This document shows, in pieces, positions 8,641-16,528 of a stretch of DNA of 64,000 nt. Position numbers and translations under genes: made by a program. The notes beneath the pieces were generated by a model, which ran no database searches, had not been told where the DNA came from, and saw only the letters and a program-made list of their open reading frames with translations. Numbering within the stretch: the first letter of the stretch is position 1; every line of letters starts with the position of its first letter. The DNA is taken from contig NZ_JAJVKV010000004.1 in the NCBI RefSeq assembly GCF_024198175.1, positions 124,001-188,000 on the forward strand, written 5' to 3'. The stretch is from Pyxidicoccus xibeiensis (GTDB lineage: Bacteria > Myxococcota > Myxococcia > Myxococcales > Myxococcaceae).

Positions 8641-9353
8641 CGGTGCTCCAGCAGCAGGAGGATGACGACGGCCACCGTCACCGCGGCCGCCCCCAGCGAC
8701 GCGTAGAGGGGCGCCCGCCGGGCATGGCTGCCCTGCGCGGCGAGGGCCGCCGCCACGGAGGCCATGGCGGGCCAGGCCCACGCCAGCCCGCGCACCACGG
8801 CCGGAGGCAGCGCCTGCAAGAGCGGCTGCACGAAGAAGCCCAGCAGCGCGCACAGGGCGGTGAGGGTGCCGTACAGCACGAAGTGCGGCCACATGCCCCA
8901 CAGGTTCTGCCGCATGGCGCGGGTGAGGTCGCCCTGCTCCGCGGAGGCCAGCGCCACCCGGGCCAGCCGCGCCGAGTAGGCCTCCAGCAGCCGGTCCCCC
9001 TTGCGGCCCACGCGCCCCAGGCCGATGAACAGCAGCACCGCCAGGGACCAGATGGCGGGCGTGGAGCCGGCGCCGGTGGCCGCCGTGAGGGTGGCGGCGG
9101 CGGCGCTGGTGCCGGTGGCCGCCAGGGTGTCGTTCTCCGGCAGCGAGGCGCCCAGGTTGGCGGTGCCCAGGAAGAACAGCTCCAGCACCAGGCCCACCGC
9201 CAGGCCGGAGGCCACGTCATCGAGCAGCCCGCCCATGACGGTGGCGGCCACGAGCGGGCGGGACAGCATGGCCTGCAGGAACGCCTTGCGCTCCAAGGCC
9301 ACCAGTCCGCCCCACAGCCCCGCGAGCGCCACCTGGGTCCAGACGACGCTCAC
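8637..9353 (-). CDS. PTS mannose-family IIC component
   Basis: The 238-residue integral membrane protein starts at GTG five bases past the IIB stop. Typical IIC features are ERKAFLQAMLSRPLVAATVMG, LELFFLGTANLGASLPENDTLAA and several long hydrophobic helices. It pairs with the overlapping IID to form the channel of the mannose-family transporter. Confidence 0.93.
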   Translation of the reverse strand: MSVVWTQVALAGLWGGLVALERKAFLQAMLSRPLVAATVMGGLLDDVASGLAVGLVLELFFLGTANLGASLPENDTLAATGTSAAAATLTAATGAGSTPAIWSLAVLLFIGLGRVGRKGDRLLEAYSARLARVALASAEQGDLTRAMRQNLWGMWPHFVLYGTLTALCALLGFFVQPLLQALPPAVVRGLAWAWPAMASVAAALAAQGSHARRAPLYASLGAAAVTVAVVILLLLEHR

Positions 9354-9357
9354 GCGC

Positions 9358-9843
9358 TCACCCGGCCTTCGCCCACCGCTCGGTGAGGTCCAGCAGCTCC
9401 ACGGGCTTCTCCGAGGGCACCGCGCGGGCCTCCACGCGGACGCCCTGCCCGGCCAGCTGCTGCAGCGTCTGCAGCTCGGCTTCCGCCAGGAAGACGGACG
9501 GGGACACCTGCCGGCGGCCGGTGCCGAAGTGCACGTTGCCCAGGTTGAGCTCGTCCAGCGTCAGCCCGTGGGCGAAGGCGAAGGGCACCGAGGCCACGTC
9601 GCGCAGGAGCACCAGGGTGCGGACGCCGTCCTTGGACAGGGCGGAGAAGTCCACCTGGGCCAGGGGGAGGATCTGCACCTCGATGGCGCTCTGCACCGCC
9701 AGGGCCATGGCGGCGCGGATGAGGGGGCTGGACGCCGCCTCGTCATCCGCGACGACGACCCGGGAGACCTTGAGGAAGGGCAGCCAGGCCTCGACGACCT
9801 GACCATGTATGAGGCGGTTGTCGACGCGGACCAGGGTGATCAC
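9358..9843 (-). CDS. PTS mannose/sorbose-family IIB component
   Basis: The 161-residue cytosolic subunit starts at GTG. The phosphorylatable histidine is H14 in VRVDNRLIHGQVVEAW, the family hallmark. Downstream VVVADDEAASSPLIRAAM and LNLGNVHFGTGRRQVSPSVFL also match. IIB receives phosphate from IIA and passes it to the incoming sugar. IIA and IIB are separate polypeptides here, unlike E. coli ManX where they are fused. Confidence 0.93.
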   Translation of the reverse strand: MITLVRVDNRLIHGQVVEAWLPFLKVSRVVVADDEAASSPLIRAAMALAVQSAIEVQILPLAQVDFSALSKDGVRTLVLLRDVASVPFAFAHGLTLDELNLGNVHFGTGRRQVSPSVFLAEAELQTLQQLAGQGVRVEARAVPSEKPVELLDLTERWAKAG

Positions 9844-9876
9844 GGCAGTCTCGAATCGCCGACCCGCGCGGGCCCG

Positions 9877-10299
9877 TCAAGTTCGCGGCTGCTGCTGGGC
9901 CTCGCGAAGCAGGGCGGATGCGCAGGTGATGTTGCGCTGGCCGTGAGAAGCCAGCTGGTTGGCCATCTCCGGAAGGGACATCTGCTCCGAGCGGAGCGAG
10001 TTGGCCTTCAGGAGCATGGGCAGGTTGACGCCGGCAAGGACCTCCAGATTCATGCGCTGACACATCATCAGCGACTCCTTGCAGGGGGTACCTCCGAACA
10101 GGTCCGCCAGGATGATGACACCTTCCCCCTCATCCACGCGGGCGACCGCCTGCTTCATCTTCGCGCGAAGCTCCTCGACGGGAGTCCCCGGCTCGATGTT
10201 GCAGGTTGCCACCGCGGGAAGCTTTCCCACGATCTGTTCCGCGGTGGAGACCAGCTCCTCCGCCAGACGCCCGTGTGCTGCGACAACGAGGCCGACCAT
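9877..10299 (-). CDS. PTS mannose-family IIA component
   Basis: The 140-residue cytosolic protein has its phosphorylated histidine at H9 in LVVAAHGRLAEELV, followed by ILADLFGGTPCKESL, both diagnostic of IIA-Man. It is the first gene of the minus-strand operon IIA-IIB-IIC-IID-HPr-EI and has a clear AGGAG five bases before the ATG. The operon's promoter should lie in the 557-bp gap upstream. Confidence 0.94.
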   Translation of the reverse strand: MVGLVVAAHGRLAEELVSTAEQIVGKLPAVATCNIEPGTPVEELRAKMKQAVARVDEGEGVIILADLFGGTPCKESLMMCQRMNLEVLAGVNLPMLLKANSLRSEQMSLPEMANQLASHGQRNITCASALLREAQQQPRT

Positions 10300-10442
10300 G
10301 TCCGCTCCTGACCAACCCCCCGAGGGTGCGTCCTACGCCTGAACGATGCTCGGCGCAACCCCGGCGAAAGTTTCCGCCCTGTTCCCCAGACCCAGGCTCC
10401 CACTTCTTGTCTCGAAAGGTAAGACGGCTGTGGCTGTCATGC

Positions 10443-10454
10443 CCGAAATTTCGG
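10443..10454. promoter_or_regulatory. Perfect 12-bp palindrome, possible operator
   Basis: CCGAAATTTCGG is a perfect palindrome with an AT-rich core about 145 bp upstream of the IIA start. The position suits a regulator of the PTS operon, but no cognate protein is known. Confidence 0.35.
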
Positions 10455-10603
10455 CTCCGGCCGCGCGCAGGGCTGTCGCCTGCCGGACGGGGGGGCGACT
10501 CCGCTCCCCCACATAAGTGTGATGCCCTGATGACGGCGGAGATGCGCGGTCGTCGCAAGCTTCTGGCCCCGCCGTCCCACCGCCAGGAGAGCAGGGGGCC
10601 AGG

Positions 10604-10619
10604 CTCGTTATTAAACGAG
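10604..10619. promoter_or_regulatory. Inverted repeat CTCGTT-ATTA-AACGAG
   Basis: Six-base arms flank the spacer ATTA in the only strongly AT-rich patch between the PTS operon and bcp. It could be an operator or part of a promoter for the peroxiredoxin gene 240 bp downstream. Confidence 0.3.
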
Positions 10620-10856
10620 TGTCACGCGGCGCGATAGAGCGGATGCTCGGTGGGTGGGGCTGGAGTGGACGTGCGCCGGGAGGCCACACGTCGGGTGCGC
10701 GGCCAGGCAGCGGCCCCGAGGCGGGGGATGTGGTGGAGCGCACCCGGGTCGGCCCGGACGCGGCGCCTGAGCACGAAGGGCGGAGGCGCGGCGGGACGCC
10801 CCGTGGAAGGGACAGGTTTCGCCGCACCGGCCCCGCCGGAGCGGCTGGAGGACATG

Positions 10857-11372
10857 ATGGCGAAGACGAAGCTGCTGAAGGAAGGCGATGCGGTTCCCGA
10901 CCTCACCCTGGCGGGAGCCGGCGGGCGTCAGGTGCGGCTGCGAGACCTGGTGGGTCAGAAGGTGCTCGTCGTGTACTTCTACCCGAAGGACGACTCGCCC
11001 GGCTGCACCGTGCAGGCGTGCAGCTTGAGGGACCAGTACGAGGACTTCGTCGCGGCCGGCGCGGAGGTGGTGGGCATCAGCGGCGACTCGGTGTCGTCGC
11101 ACGAGGGCTTCGCCGCGAAGCACCGCCTGCCCTTCGTCCTGCTCAGCGACGCGCGCGGCGAGGCACGTGAGGCCTTCGGCGTGCCCCCGTCCCTGCTGGG
11201 CCTGATTCCCGGCCGCGTCACCTTCGTCGTGGACCGCGCGGGCGTCATCCGCCACACCTTCGAGTCGCAGCTGCGCGTGGGCGAGCACGTGAAGCGCGCG
11301 CTCGAGCTGGTGCGCACGCTGGCGCGCGAGGGCACCGCCCCCGCGGCCTCGCGCCCCGCCGCCGCGGAGTAG
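10857..11372 (+). CDS. bcp: Peroxiredoxin of the Bcp/PrxQ type
   Basis: This 171-residue thiol peroxidase reduces hydrogen peroxide and organic hydroperoxides using thioredoxin-type donors. The sequence YFYPKDDSPGCTVQACSLRD carries the peroxidatic Cys followed after four residues by a second Cys, the C-x4-C arrangement of PrxQ/Bcp enzymes with an intramolecular disulfide. GRVTFVVDRAGVIRHTF near the C-terminus is also typical. Two adjacent ATGs exist (10854, 10857); the second is chosen because GGAGG is then 5 bases away. A 20-residue Ala/Pro tail is extra to the family. Confidence 0.93.
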   Translation: MAKTKLLKEGDAVPDLTLAGAGGRQVRLRDLVGQKVLVVYFYPKDDSPGCTVQACSLRDQYEDFVAAGAEVVGISGDSVSSHEGFAAKHRLPFVLLSDARGEAREAFGVPPSLLGLIPGRVTFVVDRAGVIRHTFESQLRVGEHVKRALELVRTLAREGTAPAASRPAAAE

Positions 11373-11603
11373 CGACCGCGCGAATGCCGCGGGCGCACGC
11401 GCGAATCCCACGCGCGAACACGTGGCGCGGACAGACTGTCCCGCACCCGCGCCCATGCACCGACGGCGCGGCCCTGCCCGCCGCGCCAACCCCGCGTACC
11501 TCCTCGCTTCCGTGCTCCACGTCCTCGCATGACGAGGCGTGGCCCGGGCCTTGCTCAAGGAACCCGTGCCACGCGACACCCGCGAGGCAGATGGAGCACG
11601 GAC

Positions 11604-11717
11604 ATGAAGACCCCTGATGAGAGCTTCTTCGATGTGGTCATCCTCACCCTCGGCCCGCTGATGGCCGCGCATGTGCTGGGCCTGGTGATGCTCGTCGTCA
11701 CCTACGCACATCCCTGA
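11604..11717 (+). CDS. 37-residue single-helix membrane peptide
   Basis: A short gene has GGAG seven bases before its ATG. It encodes an acidic N-terminus (MKTPDESFFD) followed by about 23 hydrophobic residues ending in TYAHP. The ribosome-binding site and a single clean transmembrane helix support a real small protein, but there is no homology evidence. The same frame can be extended upstream to 11529, but that part is Arg-rich and lacks a good ribosome-binding site. Confidence 0.5.
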   Translation: MKTPDESFFDVVILTLGPLMAAHVLGLVMLVVTYAHP

Positions 11718-11854
11718 GGGACAACCCCGCGGGACCTGGACGGGAATCCCTCCAGCTCGATATAACCAGGATAGCGCGATAGGTTGGCATTCATGGATGG
11801 CCGCCGCGCTGCCGCTGAGTTCCCCTCGAGCTGAGTCGAAAGGATGTCCCCGAC

Positions 11855-12964
11855 ATGAGCCTCACCCCCCGTGGTCGTCTCAATTGGTGGATTGGCGCAA
11901 TCGCGAGCGTGTCCCTGCTGGGTGCCTGTGGCGCGCCGGATGAGCGCGCGGGAGACCTGCCCGAGTCGAACGAGCCGGCCGTGCGCGATGCCGCCGCGGG
12001 CGACGTGAAGGTGGAGCTGTCCGCGGGCAAGTCGGCCATGGCCGCTCGCGAGGGCGTGCTGGTGACGGTGACGCTCACCAACGTCTCCGCCAGCAAGGTG
12101 CGCCTGCTCAAGTGGCACACGCCGGTGGACGGGATGAAGGAGGACCTGTTCAAGGTGGAGGCCGACGGCCTCACCGCCGAGTACAACGGCCGCCACTACA
12201 AGTGGGCGACGCCGGAGGCACACGACTTCCTGCAGCTGGCGCCGGGCGAGAGCGTGTCGCGCACGGTGGACCTGGCCACCCTCTACGATTTGTCGAAGAC
12301 GGCCACGTACAGCATCCGGTACGACTCCGCGTCGCACCACGACGCCACCCATGACGGCGTGTCGCAGCTGCGCTCGGACAGCCTGAGCGTCTTCGTCGAG
12401 GGCCGTCCCTTCGTGCACCCGGAGACGTACGAGGCCGGCACGGTGTCCGCGCAGGCCCTGTCCACGGCGAACTGCTCCACCACCCGCGCCTCCACGGCGG
12501 CCCAGGCCTTCAGCGCCGGCTCGAACATGGCCAACGGCGCGGTGACGTACCTCAACGGCACGCCCTCCAACACCACGCGCTTCCGGACCTGGTTCGGCAC
12601 GTACAGCACCACCAACTGGGGCACCGTCAAGAGCCACTTCGCGTCCATCAAGAACGCCTTCGACACCAAGTCGGTCATCGTGGACTGCGGCTGCTCGGAC
12701 AGCGCCTACGCCTACGTGTACAAGAACCAGCCGTACCGCATCTGGGTGTGCAACGCGTTCTGGAGCGCGCCGCTGACGGGCACGGACTCCAAGGGCGGCA
12801 CCCTGGTCCACGAGCTGAGCCACTTCACGGTGGTGGCGGACACGGATGACCACGCCTACGGCCAGAGCGCCTGCAAGAGCCTGGCGACGTCCAACCCCAC
12901 CCGCGCCCGCGACAACGCGGACAGCCACGAGTACTTCGCGGAGAACACGCCGTCGCTGCCGTGA
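11855..12964 (+). CDS. Aspzincin (M35-like, peptidyl-Lys type) metalloprotease lipoprotein
   Basis: This 369-residue exported protease has a lipoprotein signal ending LLGAC (Cys 25). Residues about 50-155 form a beta-rich N-terminal domain containing KWHTPVDGMKEDLF and LAPGESV. The catalytic domain at about 195-369 carries the zinc motif HELSH (H319, E320, H323) followed by TDDHAYG, matching the aspzincin GTxDxxYG motif with D332 as third zinc ligand. Aspzincins include deuterolysin and lysine-specific endopeptidases; Lys-specificity is plausible, not shown. The N-terminal domain is probably a propeptide or inhibitory domain. A strong terminator follows, and the next gene encodes that same domain alone. 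Confidence 0.9.
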   Translation: MSLTPRGRLNWWIGAIASVSLLGACGAPDERAGDLPESNEPAVRDAAAGDVKVELSAGKSAMAAREGVLVTVTLTNVSASKVRLLKWHTPVDGMKEDLFKVEADGLTAEYNGRHYKWATPEAHDFLQLAPGESVSRTVDLATLYDLSKTATYSIRYDSASHHDATHDGVSQLRSDSLSVFVEGRPFVHPETYEAGTVSAQALSTANCSTTRASTAAQAFSAGSNMANGAVTYLNGTPSNTTRFRTWFGTYSTTNWGTVKSHFASIKNAFDTKSVIVDCGCSDSAYAYVYKNQPYRIWVCNAFWSAPLTGTDSKGGTLVHELSHFTVVADTDDHAYGQSACKSLATSNPTRARDNADSHEYFAENTPSLP

Positions 12965-12994
12965 CGCGCCCGCGGTGACATGATGGGTCTCGAG

Positions 12995-13025
12995 ACGGGG
13001 GCGCCAGGCGCCCCCGTTTCTTTTT
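12995..13025 (+). terminator. Intrinsic terminator after the aspzincin protease gene
   Basis: The perfect 11-bp inverted repeat ACGGGGGCGCC / GGCGCCCCCGT (12995-13005, 13007-13017) is followed by TTCTTTTT. It is the only terminator in the window with a proper T-run. Confidence 0.9.
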
Positions 13026-13075
13026 CAGCGGCGGTGGCCATGCCGGCGCCGCCTGGAGCCGGGAGGCCCATCTCA

Positions 13076-13636
13076 ATGACACGTCGGATGACAGGTCGAG
13101 TCGCGCTGCTGTGCCTGGGAGTGCTGGGTGGCGCGTGCGCGTCGCGCCCCGAGGCAGCACCGCCGCAAGAGGGAGCACGCCAGGAGGCCGCCGTGGCGAC
13201 GACGCTGGACTGCGCGCTGAGCGCGCCGGAGCAGGTGAAGGCGGGGGAGCCGGTGGAGGTGCTCTTCCGGCTGAGCAACCCCACGTCGCAGCCGCTGTAC
13301 GTGCTCGACTGGCACACCCCGCTGGAGGGGCTGCGCAACGACATCTTCCAGGTGACGCGCGACGGCGCGGAGCAGCCCTACCAGGGACCGATGATGAAGC
13401 GCGCGGCCCCCCAGGCCGACGACTACGTCACCCTGGCCCCGGGCGCCTCGGTGGAGGGCCGGGTGGATGTCTCGCTCGGCTATGAGATGCGGCAGCCGGG
13501 GCGCTACACGATTGCCTTCCGCGGCCGGCTGATGGACGTGGCCACCCGGCGCGAGGACGCCCCTCATCCCCAGGGCGAGTTCCGCGAGGCCCAGGTGCGG
13601 TGCCCCGAAGTCCAGACGACAGTCGTCGCCCCCTGA
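13076..13636 (+). CDS. Lipoprotein homologous to the N-terminal domain of the neighbouring aspzincin protease
   Basis: The ATG at 13076 has GGGAGG nine bases upstream, giving 186 residues with a lipobox GGAC (Cys 21). Residues about 44-156 align by eye with residues 50-155 of the protease 5' of it. Shared landmarks are DWHTPLEGLRNDIFQV against KWHTPVDGMKEDLFKV, a conserved DG then a Tyr, a Lys-x-Ala/Trp-Ala-x-Pro segment, LAPGASV against LAPGESV, and a closing Tyr-Thr/Ser-Ile strand. It has no catalytic domain and no zinc motif. A trans-acting inhibitor, folding chaperone or decoy for the protease is inferred. Two mature Cys (C46, C176) may form a disulfide. Confidence 0.8.
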   Translation: MTRRMTGRVALLCLGVLGGACASRPEAAPPQEGARQEAAVATTLDCALSAPEQVKAGEPVEVLFRLSNPTSQPLYVLDWHTPLEGLRNDIFQVTRDGAEQPYQGPMMKRAAPQADDYVTLAPGASVEGRVDVSLGYEMRQPGRYTIAFRGRLMDVATRREDAPHPQGEFREAQVRCPEVQTTVVAP

Positions 13637-13692
13637 GCCGGAAGGGTCGCCGCGCGTGGCGGGAGTCCCACGCGCGGCCCCCTCGCGCGCCT

Positions 13693-14613
13693 TCAGCCCA
13701 CCACCAGCCGCGCGCGCTGCTTCGCCGGACGGATGCGTGCGGTGGCGCCCGCGCCGAACTTGAGGAAGTCCTCCTCGACGCCGTCGCTGAAGATGACGCC
13801 CCCCGACGCCATCCGCGACTCGAGCACCAGCTCCTGCTCCGCCGTCACGAAGCCGCCCACCACGCCCGCGTCCGAGTGGCGGCTGAGGAAGGGCTCGCGC
13901 ACCACGAAGGCCAGCTTCGGCTCCTCCCACCCCAGCTTCCACGGCTGCCCCGGCACTCCGCCCGTCATGGCCGTGAGCTGCCCCGCCAGCGTGAAGACCG
14001 AGGACAGCCACCCGCTGGAGCCCGCCCCCGTGGACACCAGCACCCCGCTGGACGACTGCGACTCCTCCCGCGCCCCGTAGCGCACCCGGTAGCGCGCCGA
14101 CACGTGCGAGCGCGCCCCGATGAACAAGTCATTGAAGGCCAGGAGCCGCTGCCCGTCCCCCAGCAGCGCCTCCGCCAGCGTCACCTGACGGAAAGTCGCC
14201 CGGCCCTCCAACACCTTGCGCACCGCCCCCCGCGCTCCCGCCACCTCATACGGCAGGAGGATGCCGTCGAAGTGCTCGGGGTCCGGATTCACGCCCACCA
14301 GCGGCTGCTCGCCCACGTACTTCGCGACGTTGGCCACCAGCCCGTCCTGCCCCACCACGACGACAATCTCCTTCCCCGAGAAGAGGAAGGTGGGCACCAG
14401 GCTCCGGTCCACCTGCTGCACCGGCAGGCCCAGCGCCAGCGAGTCGCGCAGCGTGTCCACCGCCACCCGGTAGGCCTCGTCCTCCCGGGCGAACTCCTCG
14501 AAGTCCTGCCCGGCGTGCTCCACGTAGAACTTCGCCTGCTTCTTCGTGTTGAAGCGCTCCACCAGGCCCGCCAGCCGCGTGCGGCGGGTGACGAGCACGA
14601 GCTTCTCGTACAT
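13693..14613 (-). CDS. Divergent NAD-kinase-like protein
   Basis: The 306-residue protein resembles the NAD kinase/diacylglycerol kinase fold. VVVVGQDGLVANVAKYV stands in place of the canonical GGDGT motif (Asp kept, Thr changed to Leu), followed by PLVGVNPDPEHFDG. A later NDLFIGARSHVSARYRV and VLVSTGAGSSGWLSSV match the NAD-binding half. NAD kinases make NADP from NAD; the changed motif leaves activity uncertain. The ATG is 21 nt past the stop of the SPFH gene, implying one transcript. It could alternatively bind the nucleotide without turning it over. Confidence 0.8.
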   Translation of the reverse strand: MYEKLVLVTRRTRLAGLVERFNTKKQAKFYVEHAGQDFEEFAREDEAYRVAVDTLRDSLALGLPVQQVDRSLVPTFLFSGKEIVVVVGQDGLVANVAKYVGEQPLVGVNPDPEHFDGILLPYEVAGARGAVRKVLEGRATFRQVTLAEALLGDGQRLLAFNDLFIGARSHVSARYRVRYGAREESQSSSGVLVSTGAGSSGWLSSVFTLAGQLTAMTGGVPGQPWKLGWEEPKLAFVVREPFLSRHSDAGVVGGFVTAEQELVLESRMASGGVIFSDGVEEDFLKFGAGATARIRPAKQRARLVVG

Positions 14614-14634
14614 GGCCCACCCTCCCCTTCCGGC

Positions 14635-15663
14635 TCAGCGCTCGCGGGGTGAGTTCGGCGCGTGGCCCTGCGCCGGCCGCTGCGGCTTCGAGCCGCCAGC
14701 GCCCCCCGAGGCCCCGGCTCCCATCAGGGAGTGCAGCAGGTCCGGCGACACGTTCAGCTCGCCGATGCGCTGCGCGTTCTCCGCCATCTCCCGGAAGGCC
14801 AGGGCGATGTTCAGCGCCGGGTCCGCGCCGCCGGCGGAGGTGGCCATCAGCGTCTTCCAGTCCACCCCGCGCACCGGCGCCAGCGTCTTCTCCAGCGCGT
14901 AGGCGCGGGCGTCCGCGGCCTGTCGCTCGTTCTCGCTCCAGCGCGCCATCAGCGCGGAGCGCTGCTCCTCTACGGCGATGTCCGCCGCCATCTTCGCCTC
15001 GCGAATCTGGCGCTGCCGGGCCTCCACGGCCAGCTCCGTGGCCAGCTCGCTCTCCTTGATGCGGCGCTCCTGCTCCACGGCCGCGTTGCGGCGCGCGTAG
15101 ATGGCCTCGTCCGCCGTGCGCTGCAGCCCCTCGCGGGCCTCCGCCTCCAGCGCCCGCGCCATCTCCGGCGTCGGCTGCACCGACAGCAGCGAGAAGGCCA
15201 TCACCTCCACCCCCAGCGCCTTCACCGGCTCCGCCACCGCCAGCGCCGCGAGCACCTGCGCTTCAATCGCCCCCGTCTGCACCAGCACCTCGCGCAGCGG
15301 CAGCCCCTGCACCACCGTGCGCGCCCGCACCTGGGCCACCTGCACCAGCCGCTCCTCCAGCTTCTCCGGGTCGTCCGAGCGGTAGCGCCCCGACGCCGTC
15401 AGCGAGTAGTCCAGCAGCGACGCCAGTCGCCGGGGGTCCGCCACCCGCCAGGTGAGCTGCCCCTGCAGCGTCACCGCCTGGAAGTCCCGCGTCACCTCGT
15501 TGAAGGCGAAGGGCACGTCCGCGCTCGACAGCGGCACGGAGACCAGCGTCGCGGACGGCTTCCAGTAGAAGAACGCCAGCCCCGGCCCCTCCCGGACCAC
15601 CTTTCCCCCCTCGAACTGCATCACGTACGTCGTCGGTGCCGCCTTCATGTAGCCAATGACCAT
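14635..15663 (-). CDS. SPFH/band-7 domain protein
   Basis: The 342-residue protein has an N-terminal SPFH/band-7 domain (about residues 10-190; VVREGPGLAFFYWKPSATLVSVPL, FQAVTLQGQLTWRV, RARTVVQGLPLREVL). A long charged helical region follows (about 190-285; RTADEAIYARRNAAVEQERR, QIREAKMAADIAVEEQR) that would form a coiled coil. Unlike flotillins and stomatins it has no N-terminal membrane helix. SPFH proteins assemble into large rings and scaffold membrane or proteolytic complexes. The start at 15663 gives the natural N-terminus MVIGYMKAAPTTYVMQF. It is coupled to the NAD-kinase-like gene and has candidate operators at its promoter. Confidence 0.88.
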   Translation of the reverse strand: MVIGYMKAAPTTYVMQFEGGKVVREGPGLAFFYWKPSATLVSVPLSSADVPFAFNEVTRDFQAVTLQGQLTWRVADPRRLASLLDYSLTASGRYRSDDPEKLEERLVQVAQVRARTVVQGLPLREVLVQTGAIEAQVLAALAVAEPVKALGVEVMAFSLLSVQPTPEMARALEAEAREGLQRTADEAIYARRNAAVEQERRIKESELATELAVEARQRQIREAKMAADIAVEEQRSALMARWSENERQAADARAYALEKTLAPVRGVDWKTLMATSAGGADPALNIALAFREMAENAQRIGELNVSPDLLHSLMGAGASGGAGGSKPQRPAQGHAPNSPRER

Positions 15664-15685
15664 GGCCCGCCCTCTTCGTGCCTTC

Positions 15686-15723
15686 GTGTATTTTCTACAC
15701 AGTCTTAGTGTCGATGCTACACT
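15686..15723. promoter_or_regulatory. Phased GTGTA/TACAC half-sites upstream of the SPFH gene
   Basis: The perfect inverted repeat GTGTA-TTTTC-TACAC (15686-15700) is followed by AGTGT-CGATGCT-ACACT (15707-15723). The four half-sites begin at 15686, 15696, 15707 and 15719, about one helical turn apart, 23-60 bp upstream of the start codon. This looks like a double operator for a dimeric repressor or activator of the SPFH/NAD-kinase-like operon. Confidence 0.55.
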
Positions 15724-15761
15724 CTTGCAAGTCGAAGTGGGCGGGCCAGGTGTGGGAGTGC

Positions 15762-16448
15762 TCAGCCGGTGTGGACGGCGCCGGACTCCTCGGCCGGGGT
15801 GAAGAGGGCCGGGTAGAGGGCGCGCGTGGTGCGGGCGGAGAGCAGGAGGGCCTCCTGCTCGGCGGGGTCCTCCAGGCGGCTCAGCACGCTGGCCAGCTCC
15901 GCCACGTGGTCTCCGTCCGCGCCCGCGTGGCCTCGCAGGAAGGTGACGGCGCGGCGGACGTTGGGGATGGCGCCGCGTGCCACCAGTCGCTCCGCCGCCA
16001 GGCCGGCGCGCTCCACGGACAGGTGCTCCAGCATGTAGGCCGTGCCGAGGAAGGCGGTGGGCATGCCGGCCTCCGCGGTGAAGCGGTTCCAGTTCACGTA
16101 GGCGCGCACCGCGGCGCAGGCCGGCGTGGCCTCCACGCGCTCCTGGCTCCAGCCCAGCGCGCGCAGGTCGGCGAGCAGCCAGCGCTCGTGGCCGGACTCC
16201 TCCCGCGACTTCTGGACGAGCAGCTCCGCCAGCATCGGGTGGCGGCCCAGGCGCAGCATGCGCCGGCCCGCGAGGCCGAGCAGCGGCGCCGTCCACCGCA
16301 CGTAGTGGTAGGTCTGCACGAGGTAGCCCGCGTACTGCTCCGCGTCCGCCGTGCCCTCGAAGAGGCGCCGGGCCTCCGGGTGGACGTCCAGCGCAGTCAC
16401 CAGGGACTTCGCCTCCTGCTCCAGGTTCCGAATCAGCTCCGTGGTCAT
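15762..16448 (-). CDS. Haem-oxygenase-fold iron-dependent oxidase-like protein
   Basis: The 228-residue, all-helical protein fits the iron-containing redox enzyme family (haem-oxygenase-like diiron/non-haem oxidases, relatives of TenA/PqqC). The metal-ligand signature is REESGHERWLLADLRALG (Glu and His), preceded by YLVQTYHYVRWTAPLL, and followed by YMLEHLSVERAG and GHAGADGDHVAEL, which supply further Glu/His ligands. Members oxidise fatty acids, amino acids and N-oxygenated intermediates. It starts at ATG with GGGAGAA upstream and lies 80 nt after the acyltransferase gene on the same strand. Substrate is not readable; a product of the acyltransferase is an attractive guess. Confidence 0.8.
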   Translation of the reverse strand: MTTELIRNLEQEAKSLVTALDVHPEARRLFEGTADAEQYAGYLVQTYHYVRWTAPLLGLAGRRMLRLGRHPMLAELLVQKSREESGHERWLLADLRALGWSQERVEATPACAAVRAYVNWNRFTAEAGMPTAFLGTAYMLEHLSVERAGLAAERLVARGAIPNVRRAVTFLRGHAGADGDHVAELASVLSRLEDPAEQEALLLSARTTRALYPALFTPAEESGAVHTG

Positions 16449-16528
16449 GGTCTTCTCCCGTGCGGGCGCGCCGGTGGCGCCCCGCTCATGAATGGAATGG
16501 GTGATGGGTTGAGAGGTGGGGCCTGGCT

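Larger units (their letters stand above)
10300..10856. other. 557-bp divergent intergenic region between the PTS operon and bcp
   Basis: No convincing gene was found; open frames here have compositions typical of reading a GC-rich spacer. The region must hold the promoter for the minus-strand PTS operon and that for the peroxiredoxin. Two palindromes stand out and are listed separately (10443-10454 and 10604-10619); both are AT-rich islands in otherwise GC-rich sequence. Confidence 0.6.

Noticed and set aside
10333..10827. 164-codon open frame on the minus strand between the PTS operon and bcp
   Set aside because: Composition is low-complexity Arg/Pro/Ser with no motif, no signal peptide and no ribosome-binding site, and the region must hold two promoters.
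11373..11450. CGCGCGAA repeats (three copies) between bcp and the small peptide gene
   Set aside because: Irregular spacing and simple GC-rich composition make this more likely chance than a regulatory array.
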